The notes beneath the pieces were generated by a model. It worked only from the letters and a program-made list of their open reading frames with translations, did not search any database and had not been told where the DNA came from. Shown piece by piece: positions 1-9,800 of a stretch of DNA of 64,000 nucleotides (its first letter is position 1; each line of letters begins with the position of its first letter). The translations under genes were made by a program, and so were the position numbers. The DNA comes from CAZAQS01 sp046485135. GTDB taxonomy: Bacteria > Chloroflexota > Anaerolineae > Anaerolineales > UBA4823. The stretch is from NCBI GenBank assembly GCA_046485135.1, contig JAWOHN010000118.1, positions 1 to 64,000 of the forward strand, given 5' to 3'.

Positions 1-161
1 GCTGTGCGGGCCTCAAAATCCACCTGCGCGCCAGCAGAAGCTAATAAATTCAATGCTTCCTGATTATGCACCCGCACACCGGGATCAAGCAGCAGGCCTA
101 ATCCCTCTGAAACAATCTGTTCTACCATTTCGGTTGAAAGAAAAGTCAACTTCGGCTGCAT
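1..161 (-). CDS. MttB-family (trimethylamine methyltransferase-like) corrinoid methyltransferase, 5' end only
   Basis: Only the first 53 or so codons lie in the window; the gene runs off the left edge. The start ATG (159-161) has a GAAGGAG Shine-Dalgarno about 9 bases upstream. The N-terminus (LSTEMVEQIV, then GVRVHNQEALNLLASAGAQV) has the usual opening of MttB-family proteins, in which a helix is followed by a 'G-V-x-V-...-A-L-..-L-A-..-G-A-x-V-D' stretch. This family moves methyl groups from trimethylamine, glycine betaine or other quaternary amines to a corrinoid protein. It lies 48 bases downstream of the RACo gene on the same strand, which supports a corrinoid methyl-transfer role. Whether it carries pyrrolysine cannot be seen. 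The substrate is unknown. Confidence 0.72.
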   Translation of the reverse strand, partial: MQPKLTFLSTEMVEQIVSEGLGLLLDPGVRVHNQEALNLLASAGAQVDFEART

Positions 162-209
162 TCGGAAAGCTCCTTCGAATTGATTGGAAGAAATGCTGAG
201 GCGAACAAA

Positions 210-2081
210 CTAAAACATGATGGCCTTAATAAATTCATCTCTGAAACCGGGATGGGTAGTTAGTTCAATATATTCAGCACGCGCTACCAGTTCAATCGCT
301 TTCTGGCGCTGCATTGATGAAACCAGTAATTGCCTGGCGCCTGCGCCGGCTGCGTTGCCAATCTGCTGAAAGCGGTCCAATGGCAGGTTAGGAAACATGC
401 CAATCCGCATGGCGCTATTGACATCCAGATAGGTGCCAAAAGCGCCTGCCACAATGAAGCGATCGATCGAGCTGGTCTTAATTCCGGCCTCCGCTGCCAA
501 TACCTCAATACCGGTGCGAATGGCGCCCTTTGATAATTGAATCTCGTTTACATCTTTGCGAGTGATCAAGATCTCGCGGCCGTTTCCACTGCTTTCCGCT
601 GAAACCAACACAACCGCCCGAACCCGGTCTTGATAGATGATTGGATAAGCTTGCTCGAGGCCAGTATCCACAGCCGGTTCAAGGAGTATATTGCCAGCAC
701 TGCTGAGCAGGTGTTCCGCCAGCAAACCAGCCACCGCATCCAGGATGCCAGAGCCACAAATCCCGACCGGCGGTTTCCCAGCGATGGTGTAGGTACGGAT
801 CTCTCCAGCGCTCATCTGAACCCTTTCGATCGCGCCCGGAGCAGCTCGCATTCCATCGTGAATATGGGCGCCTTCAAAAGCAGGCCCGGACGCGGTAGAA
901 CAAGTCAGGATACGGTCACCAATAGCCAAACTGATCTCGGTGTTGGTGCCAATGTCCAAGGCCATGAGAATACCATCCTCTTGACCCAAGCCCGAGGCCA
1001 GCAGCATTGCGACATGGTCGCCGCCGACATACCCGGCGATATTTGGTGGCAGATACACCTGTGCACCCGGCGCCAGCTCCAATCCAATTTCATTGGCAGG
1101 GAACTCCATCGCATCACTGACCGCCGGTACATATGGAGCCACCCCTAACTGGTAAACAGGTAAACCAGCCAAAAGGTGGTGCATAGCTGTATTTCCGACC
1201 AAGACCGCCTCCAGCACCTGCCCACGGGAGATACCGGCTTCCTGGCATAACGCCCCCACCATTTCGTTCAACGTAGCAACCAACCTGGATTGCAAAATTT
1301 GCCTTCCATCTGGTTGCTCATTCGCCACCAGGATGCGGCTGATCACATCCTCGCCGTATCCAATTTGGGGATTCATGGCGCCGCTCATTGCTGCGGTCTT
1401 CCCATCGACCAAATCAACCAGGTAGGCGGCCAATTTGGTTGTGCCGACATCGACTGCCAGCCCGTACAACCGCTCACCCGGGAAATCATCGGTGGGTGGC
1501 TTTAGGATGCCCACGACCCGGTCACCATGCAGAGCCAGGCGCGCTTGCCAGGCCTGTTGACGTAACTTTTCCGATAGATCTGTCAATACGATCAGGTCTA
1601 GCCGTGGTTGAGCAAGACCCTGCACTTGCACAGCCTCCTTCAGCCGGGTCAAATCGGAACGCAGGTCATGCATGGTGGGAGGGACAATTTTGACGTCCAG
1701 CGCAGTCACCACAGGATCAACAGGTACTTCAGCCACCTGACTTTCCACCTGCAATCTTTGGGAGGTGGTCAGTGATTCGGGTGGGATATCCACCAGGCAA
1801 TCGCTCAAAGGAATGGCCTGGCAGGCCAGACGAAAGCCCTGGGAGAGCTCATGCGCTTGAAAGGTGTCTTCCTCTTCCAGGGTCAATGGTGAAAGCTCCC
1901 CCACCCTGACCTTCACACGGCAGCCATCGCAGATGCCAATTCCCCCACAGATGGAGATCAACTCTACCCCAGCCGCTTGGGCTGCAGCCAGCAAAGATTT
2001 CCCCGCCTCAATTCGAATCCGCCGGCCAACCGGTTGCAGATCAATCAAGAATGACTTTTGCGAATTGGGGTCTTCAGGCAT
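210..2081 (-). CDS. RACo-type reductive activator of corrinoid proteins (2Fe-2S plus ASKHA ATPase)
   Basis: This protein of about 623 residues should reduce inactive Co(II) corrinoid to Co(I) at the cost of ATP, keeping a corrinoid methyltransferase system active in the cytosol. The N-terminus is a plant-type 2Fe-2S ferredoxin domain (CGGIGICDGCRVKV with a later Cys in RLACQAI). A linker follows, then a DUF4445/ASKHA domain with VDVGTTKLAAYLVD and ALDIGTNTEISL phosphate-binding loops and a C-terminal IVAGAFGTYLD. I start it at ATG 2081, which has AGGA about 8 bases upstream and overlaps the preceding gene's stop by 8 bases (ATGCCTGA). A start at 2126 would add 15 residues and lacks a good ribosome site. 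It sits between the MetH-activation-like gene and the MttB-like gene. Confidence 0.88.
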   Translation of the reverse strand: MPEDPNSQKSFLIDLQPVGRRIRIEAGKSLLAAAQAAGVELISICGGIGICDGCRVKVRVGELSPLTLEEEDTFQAHELSQGFRLACQAIPLSDCLVDIPPESLTTSQRLQVESQVAEVPVDPVVTALDVKIVPPTMHDLRSDLTRLKEAVQVQGLAQPRLDLIVLTDLSEKLRQQAWQARLALHGDRVVGILKPPTDDFPGERLYGLAVDVGTTKLAAYLVDLVDGKTAAMSGAMNPQIGYGEDVISRILVANEQPDGRQILQSRLVATLNEMVGALCQEAGISRGQVLEAVLVGNTAMHHLLAGLPVYQLGVAPYVPAVSDAMEFPANEIGLELAPGAQVYLPPNIAGYVGGDHVAMLLASGLGQEDGILMALDIGTNTEISLAIGDRILTCSTASGPAFEGAHIHDGMRAAPGAIERVQMSAGEIRTYTIAGKPPVGICGSGILDAVAGLLAEHLLSSAGNILLEPAVDTGLEQAYPIIYQDRVRAVVLVSAESSGNGREILITRKDVNEIQLSKGAIRTGIEVLAAEAGIKTSSIDRFIVAGAFGTYLDVNSAMRIGMFPNLPLDRFQQIGNAAGAGARQLLVSSMQRQKAIELVARAEYIELTTHPGFRDEFIKAIMF

Positions 2082-2760
2082 ATTGGTCCTGGTAGCGACA
2101 CGACCAACGCAATGAACAATAATCACATATGCGGCCGTTGTTTTCTACTTCTTGGCCCAGGCCGATGACAAACGCCAGTGATTTTTGCGGCACCATCATA
2201 CCGGAACTGGTCACATTGACGCCTGCTTCTTGGGGCTCTACCAAAGCGAAAATCTGGGCTTGCCCTCTGGCTGTGCTCCAGCCCTCCATTCCCGGGCTGA
2301 TGGGCAGGGTTGCCTGCATACCTTCTGCTGCCCCCAAATCCCCAAAATAGCGGCAGGCTGCAACAGTCAGCGCCTCAACCGCCGCAGTACCTAAAGCATC
2401 CAGGGCAAAACCGTAGGCCGGGTCATTGGGTAACACAGCTGAGGCATAGCTTTCCAGCGCGCCCCCAATAGTGCAGATCATTACCACAGCTCGCTGCGCA
2501 GGTCCCAAATGCAGGGCCGCCAATTTTCCAGCCAGCAGGCCTCCATCCTCCAGGATAACGCGCTCGTGTTTCACCGATTTCACCTTTAAGCTGCGATAAG
2601 CGACAACAGGCTCAATCAGGGGCAGGCCAGCTTGCAATGCACGTTCAGCAAAAGAAACAATTGCCGGGTTTTTCCCCCGCGCAATGTCAGGGTCAATACC
2701 CTCATTCTTAAGAATTTGATCTACGGAAAGCTGTAGCTGTAAATCTGTCAGAACTGGCAT
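2074..2760 (-). CDS. MetH activation-domain-like protein, corrinoid-associated
   Basis: This 228-residue protein resembles the stand-alone 'vitamin B12 dependent methionine synthase activation domain' family. The stretch VTSSGMMVPQKSLAFVIGLG matches the SAM-binding core of that fold, and a C-terminal CDYCSLRWSCRY cysteine cluster is common in the stand-alone forms. Relatives sit beside corrinoid methyltransferases and RACo genes, and are thought to help reactivate or handle corrinoid cofactors; the exact role is not settled. An AGGAGA site precedes the ATG. It is the first gene of a three-gene minus-strand operon (this gene, RACo, MttB-like), and its stop overlaps the RACo start. The Cys cluster suggests a metal site, which is an inference. 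Confidence 0.75.
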   Translation of the reverse strand: MPVLTDLQLQLSVDQILKNEGIDPDIARGKNPAIVSFAERALQAGLPLIEPVVAYRSLKVKSVKHERVILEDGGLLAGKLAALHLGPAQRAVVMICTIGGALESYASAVLPNDPAYGFALDALGTAAVEALTVAACRYFGDLGAAEGMQATLPISPGMEGWSTARGQAQIFALVEPQEAGVNVTSSGMMVPQKSLAFVIGLGQEVENNGRICDYCSLRWSCRYQDQYA

Positions 2761-2947
2761 TCGGATCGGTTCTCCTGGGGATGCGACATACCCTACCCTG
2801 GAAAAAATGCTGCCGCAAAACTACCCCATAGTTTAACACGAGTTTTTGAAACGAGAGCATTCAGTATGGTAAAACCACGGATTTACATGGCTGGCGTTAG
2901 CATAGTGTACAATTAGGCATCGATTCCTTTTGTCCCAGGAGGATGTC

Positions 2948-3838
2948 ATGTTGAACTTGATCGAACGTCTGACCCAACCCGGTGTACTGGTAGCTGATGG
3001 CGCTACTGGAACAATGTTGCAACGTGCGGGGCTGCCGCGCGGTATGGCTCCAGAACGCTGGAATCTGGAAAACCCGCAGGCTATCCGCGAACTGCACCAC
3101 AGCTATATACAGGCCGGGGCAGATGTGATCCTAACAAACACCTTTGGCGGTACTCACTTTCGTCTCGAGCGAGATGGTCTGGCTGGGCAGGTGCGAGAAA
3201 TCAACCAGGCCGCCGCGCGTCTGGCCAGGGACACAGCTGGAGATGAAGTCTTTGTCTTTGGAGATATCGGCCCGGTAGGCGCATTGTTGAAACCACTTGG
3301 CAGAATAACCTTTGAGGAAGCGCGGGCGGCTTTTGAAGAGCAGGCCACCGGTCTGGCAGAAGGAGGAGCAGATGCGATCTTAATCGAAACTATGGGAGAT
3401 ATCCATGAGGTCGAAGCTGCCGTCGAAGGCGCCCGGCTTGCCACAGATTTGCCCATCATCGTGACCATGAGCTTCGATACCCATGGACATACTGTCATGG
3501 GTACCAAGCCAGCCGAAGCAATTGATAAACTTTGGTCGCTCGGCCTGGCAGCTGTTGGCGCTAACTGTGGGCGTACGCTGAGTGAAACCCTTACCGCCAT
3601 TCAAGAAATGCGCCACGCCATGCCCACTGCAACCCTAATGGCAAAACCGAATGCCGGTCTGCCCCACGTCCATTCCACAGGCCAGCCTGGCGGCCAACTG
3701 GTTTACGATGTGACCCCACAGATCATGGGCGAATACGCCCAAAAATTCTCAGAACTGGGCGTGAAAATATTCGGGGGCTGCTGCGGAAGTACGCCTGACC
3801 ATATTCGTGCTATTGCTCAGGCGTTGAAAAACCACTAG
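2948..3838 (+). CDS. Homocysteine S-methyltransferase family protein (zinc-dependent, cobalamin-type)
   Basis: This 296-residue TIM-barrel methyltransferase (pfam02574 S-methyl_trans) transfers a methyl group, usually to homocysteine. The N-terminal VADGATGTMLQRAG is the family signature. The zinc ligands are visible as GANCGRT in the second half and the C-terminal GGCCGST. I place the start at ATG 2948 because AGGAGG lies 5 bases upstream; the upstream TTG at 2930 has no ribosome site. It is transcribed divergently from the corrinoid-activation operon, so it may be the methyl acceptor enzyme of the same pathway. Its stop codon shares the four bases CTAG with the stop of the convergent giant gene. 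MetH and single-domain acetogen-type methyltransferases share this fold, so the substrate is open. Confidence 0.85.
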   Translation: MLNLIERLTQPGVLVADGATGTMLQRAGLPRGMAPERWNLENPQAIRELHHSYIQAGADVILTNTFGGTHFRLERDGLAGQVREINQAAARLARDTAGDEVFVFGDIGPVGALLKPLGRITFEEARAAFEEQATGLAEGGADAILIETMGDIHEVEAAVEGARLATDLPIIVTMSFDTHGHTVMGTKPAEAIDKLWSLGLAAVGANCGRTLSETLTAIQEMRHAMPTATLMAKPNAGLPHVHSTGQPGGQLVYDVTPQIMGEYAQKFSELGVKIFGGCCGSTPDHIRAIAQALKNH

Positions 3839-6800
3839 AGGCCTCCATCATCCTGGTTTCCCATCACAATCCGGACCTGGTGCAATCTGCCGCCCATCTG
3901 GAGCGGGATGCGCTTGTTTTCTAATTCCTGACCATCCAGGATCACCTGTTTGACCCCCTGGCAAATGCCGGATGGGTTTTCAACCGTGATCTGGTAAAGA
4001 GTGTCTGCATACCGGTATTCGATCGAATACTTTTTCCAGTCCGAAGGAATGCAGGGGTTAATGCACAAGTTACCTCCTTCTTTTCGCAGACCTAACAACG
4101 CTTCCAACCCCAAGCGATACATCCAACCTGCAGATCCCGTATACCAGGTCCAACCGCCTCGCCCAATATGCGGGCTGCGGCTGTAGACATCCGCAGCAAT
4201 TACATACGGCTCCACTTTGTAACGCTCAATCTTTTCCGGAGAGTCACCATGATAGATCGGGTTGATCATGCGAAACAAGCTACCAGCGTAATCTCCTTGA
4301 CCGAGTTTTGCAAATCCCCAAATTGTCCATAGTGCTGCGTGGGTGTATTGCCCGCCATTTTCGCGAATTCCTGGCAGGTAACCTTTGATATACCCCGGAT
4401 CGCGGGCCGTCTTATCAAACGGCGGCTTGAAGAGCAGAATCAGGCGATCTTCCAGCAGCACCAGGCGCTCGGAAACTGACTGCATGGCCCGGGCTGCTTG
4501 GTCCGGTCCCCCGCCTCCAGACAAGACAGCCCAAGATTGAGCGATTGCATCAATTTGGCATTCGCGATTTTGGGAAGACCCCAGCGGAGTTCCATCATCG
4601 TAAAATGCTCGCAGGTACCACTCCCCATCCCAGGCATGATCTTCGACCGCCAGCCGGTAGTCTCTGGCCCGGCGACGGTACAATTCGGCATGTTCGGTAT
4701 CCCCTTTCAGATCACAGATATCTGCAAAACCCTCTAAGGTAGAGCATAGGAACCATGCCAACCAAACGCTCTCACCCCGTCCTTTGATTCCTACCCGATT
4801 CATACCATCGTTCCAGTCGCCTGCGCCCATCAATGGCAGAAGGTGCGGCCCGGCGGTGGACCCCTTTTCTAAGGCACGCCTGCAGTGCTCATACAGCGAA
4901 AAGACTTGCTGGGAGGCTTCAAAATGACCATAGCGTTCTTTTTCATCCCGTTCGAGTGGAGGCCCTTGCAGAAAAGGCGCTTGCTCGTCCATGATTGCCC
5001 GGTCACCCGTCGTGATGACATAATATGTCACCACATATGGAAGCCAGAGCAGGTCATCACTATAACGAGTGCGCACCCCACGCCCAGAAGGCGGATGCCA
5101 CCAGTGTAGTACGTCCCCGGCTTCAAACTGGTGGCGGGCTGCGCGGAGAATGTGGTCGCGGGCTAGCTCAGGGGCTGCATGGATCACAGACAAAACGTCC
5201 TGCAACTGGTCTCGAAAACCATACGCCCCACTGGACTGATAAAAACCCGACCGGCCCCAAATCCGGCAAGAAAGCGACTGGTACAACAGCCAGCGGTTCA
5301 ATAACAGATCCATAGCCGGGTCTGGTGTACTGACCTGCACTGCCCCTAACAAACGATCCCATTCTTCCAGCGTGTTCTTTAGAGCCTCGGTTGCCAGTTC
5401 ACGATCTTTGAAACGCCGGATCAATTCAATGGCATGAGCACGGTCGTCACCCTGACCCAATAGAAAGTGGAACTCTTGCACTTCACCTGGCTGGAGATCG
5501 ATATGCACTTGAAGAGCTGCACATGGATCAAGACCAGCTTCCACTCGGCCCGTCAACCCAATCCTGCCTAAAGCAGCCGGGCGTTCGTAGCTGCCAAGAC
5601 GACCTAGAAATTCGGTACGGTCCGCAGTCAGACCGTGGACTTCGCGATCAGAAGCCAGGAAAGCCACTCGTTCACCAAACTCTGTGTTATATGGATTGGT
5701 TGCCAGCATAGCTTGAGTTTCACTGTCATACTCAGGAATAACAAATGCCTGAGTTATTTCCCGGTTGAGACCCAGTACCCATTCGACGAAATACGTGCCA
5801 GTGATCCGGCGGACCCGGTCAGTGAGATTTTCTAACCGCACCTGGATAATTTTGACTGGTTCACCAGGTGCGGCAAAGAGACACAGGCGTTGCTTAATAC
5901 CATGGCTATGGTGCTCAAAGGTTGAGCAACCGGCTCTATGGTGGATTAAATATGGAGCCGGAGCGGGCGTTGGCAAAGGAGTAGGCGTCCAAACCTCAGC
6001 CGTCTCCTCATCTCGAAAATATAAAACCTCTCCCGGTGAATCCGAAACCGGGTCATTGCTCCAGGGACTAAGGCGGTTTTCGCCGCTGTTCACTGCCCAG
6101 GTGTACCCACTACCAGTTTCGGAGACCAGGAAACCAAAATCGGGATTGGCAATGACATTGACCCAGGGAGAAGGGGTGAATTTCCATGGTTCGAGATAGA
6201 TCACATATTCACATCCGTCCTGGCTGAAGCCGCCATAACCGTTGTCGAAACGCAGATTATCAGGCCGGTTGAGTGGGGGAATTTCTTCCTCGTCAACTTG
6301 CTCATGGATCGGCGCGAAAACCGGCAAACGGGTGGGTGTGCTTTCCATCACATGCAACTGTTCCTCCAGAGAGCCTTTTCCCCCATCCAAAACCACCCTG
6401 GCAGCTGTCTCCATCAATATACGCTCCACCTCCTTCATTCGATCCATGTTAAGCAGAAAGATCCCACCTCTGCGGTTCATCCAGCCCTCACTATTGGTTA
6501 TAGAGATCAACCGTCGTAAATGTCCGCTCAATTCCTGACCATAGTCTGAGCCTTGCATATTCAATAAAACCAGGTCGATCAGCAGACCCCGTTGCCGCCA
6601 GTATACATGAGCCAGGAGCAGTTCTCGCACGAGGGAGGAGTCTTCCTGATCTCCCACTTTAACCAGCAAGATCGGGTAGTCTCCTGAGATACCATACGCC
6701 CACAATGTTGGTTGTCCAGCCTGGTTAGCTGCCAGCCGGCAGGCTTCTGCTCTCAAGGCTGCATGGGGATATAACAGCACCGACAATACTTTCTGGTATT

Positions 6801-9800
6801 TCTCCAAAGTGAGAGAATCTATGCCAAGCCGGAGCAGTTCCAATTCAGATGAGGCACGGGCCTGTTCAAAAGCTCTCTGAATAAGATGCCAATCCCTGTA
6901 GCGATTGACTATACTAATACAAGCCTGGCGAGAATCAGAGGCGCATGTGATAAATGCCGCTTGCATTGTGCTGTGAGGTTCCAAAGTTAAACCATAGCGG
7001 ATTGCCATAACAGGATCGAGGGTAGCCCCAATGGTCTTGGATAGGCCGGCTTCCCGCGCGCTGGTTGGTTGCAGAGCCTGGGGAGAGCGAACAGTCCGGC
7101 CACGCCCAAGAAAGCGAGCTCGATCTGTTTCATAGGACAGTCTTTCACTCTCCAAAGGATCATGCCGGTCCAATACAATGGAGTGGGCTAAATAGTGTGC
7201 TTTTTCCTGGTCTGATCGCGGCCGACGGCGGAAGAGTAGACTCCGCTGGTCAGATAAATATTCACTTTCGATAAAAAGCTTGCTGAAAGCAGGGTGACGC
7301 TGGTCATCAACCACAGGCGCAAGGACAATTTCCCCGTAACTGGTCAGGCTGAGATGACGCGGATGATCGTCGTGATTGGTAAGGGTGATTCGGCGGATTT
7401 CCAGGTCATCATCTGGAGGGACGGTAATCTCCATAATGATCGAGAGGTCTTGATCCCGGCTGCGGAATTCCACCTGGTGAGGGAAGAAAAGCACCTCCTG
7501 GCTGTCTCCTGCTGCCCCACTAGGCTGCAAAGCTGGCGACCAGATGGCATCATCGCTGGTATCACTCTCCTCCTTGACATAAATCCAGGTACCCCACCCG
7601 TTTAGGCTGGTATCGGTTTGATAGCGAGTTAAGCCAATACCCTGCCAGCTGCTGAATCCAGCCCCAGAACTGGAAATCATCAGGTTATAGCGACCATTCG
7701 AGAGATAGTGAACTCGCGGCTGAGGCGGCTCTGGCAATACCCTCCAAGGCGCCAGGTTGAGAGATGCTTCTTCAGGAGGCAGAGCACGCCCATCCTGTGC
7801 ATGGGGTTGCTCAAACGGAGCAAACTTGGGTACCTGCTCCTGTAATAAGAGCTCAACACTTCGAATATGCGGATCTGCATGAAAGCGTTCGACCATGATA
7901 TTTTTCTTGAAATAATTCACCAGCGACAACAGGATCATGCCTTGGTGGTGAGCCATATAGGAACGCACAATCTGACCGTCCTCCCCTACTCCAATGCGAG
8001 CAGGAGTGAAATCGACCGCTTCAAAAAGCCCGTAGGTCCCCATCATCCCAAGTTTTTTGAACTCTTGCAGGTTTTTTATCACCTGCCGTGGTCGCAGGGG
8101 TAAAGCTAACAACGAGGCGTAAGGCGTGATGACCAGGTCATCCACCAACCCTCTCTTAAAGCCCAGACCCGGTACGCCGAAAGCCCGGTATTGGTACACC
8201 ATGTTGTCGTCGAAATGATAATAGGACGACTCCGAGATTCCCCAAGGGACACGTTTACGCTCTCCATAGCGGATTTGGTGGTCTACGGCTGCCCTGGAAC
8301 TTTCGTACAATAGCGTTCCCTCATAATTTCGCAACAACAAATCAGGCATCAAATATTCAAACATGGTCGCGCTCCAGGAAAGCAAAACGCGAGCGCCATC
8401 CACTTGGGTGAAAGGACGGTTTAGGTGAAGCCAATGGCTCTGGGGGATATGCCCTCGGGCGATTGCAATCAGACTGGCAATACGCGCCTCAGAAGCCAAC
8501 AGATCGTAATAGTTAGCGTCCAGCCTGCCCAACTCAAGGTTATAGCCAATATGGAATATCTGCCGGTCGTGGTTAAAAAGAAAGCTAAAATCCATTTCCT
8601 GGACCATCTGCTCGCATTGCTGATGCAGATCTTGAAAACCAATCCAAAGCGCTTTGGATGCCATACCAGCTGATTCGAGATGCTCCTGCAACCAGGTACA
8701 CCATTTCTGCGCTTCATTAACCAACCCAGCCGAATCCTGAGTCTTTCCCAACAGCTCTTGCAGTAGGTCTAAATAAAGTTGACCTTCCTTAACCGCTTCA
8801 CTGACATCTTTGAGGGTTACGTTTAAGGGTAGAGCTTGCTTTAATGCCTCCCATTTATCCAGGAGATGCTGATCAACCTGATCAGCCTCAAATAACGCCG
8901 GCGGATCGCTAAAAGAAACCACCCAAGGCACTAGCATTTCGATCTTCCTCCTGAAACTTTCCAGGTGAAATCGAACTCGCCCCGAATAGATGCGCAGCCT
9001 GGATAGGTTTTCCGCCCCAATAAGATAGGCCGCATCTTCCACAAAATTCATTACCCGCTGGTCTAAGAATTCAAGGCTGTGTAAAGGAACGCTCGCCGGT
9101 TTTCCATCCCAGGAAATCCCTGATAACATCAGCAAATAGCGCGCCCACTCCTGTGGTTTCCCCTGGAGTGTTACAATCTGTTCGTGAATCTGTGAAAGGA
9201 GTTCTTGAAGGGGCGCGGCAGCCTGAATGGCATCTTTCTCCTCCAACCCCTCCACCAACTCAACCATCAAGTCAAGCGTATCCAGAAAGCCATGGCAAGA
9301 GGCTTGCCGCAGGATGGGCTGGTCACCGATCTCCAAACAGCCCTGCCCAAGGGCGACCAGAGAGCCAGCCAGATTACCACTATCGACTGTCGATACATAA
9401 CGCGGGCTTAGCGGCTCGAGTGAGCGCGTATCGTACCAATTCAAGAGGTGGCCGCGGTGCTTTTCCAGCCGGGTGATATTTTCAAAGGCAGCCTTCAGCC
9501 TGGCAGCCAGCTCTAAGATACCAGTGAAACCAAAATCGTAAGCTGCCAGCGTTGAAAGCAGCGATAAACCGATATTCGTCGGAGACGTACGGTGGGCGAT
9601 CATGCCTCGGGGCGATTCTTGGAAATGGTCTGGCGGCAACCAGTGATCCTCAGGACCAACATACTGCTCAAAATATAACCACGTACGTCGCGCCAGGGCT
9701 CGCAGCAGGCTTTGCTGGTCATCTTGCAGCTGCGCAGTTTCCCATTGGATCGGATGGCTGATAATATATGCAATGCGAGGCGAAAAAAACCACATCAACA

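Noticed and set aside
630..1148. Plus-strand open frame of 172 codons inside the RACo gene
   Set aside because: It is antisense to a well-supported gene, has no family motif and no ribosome site.
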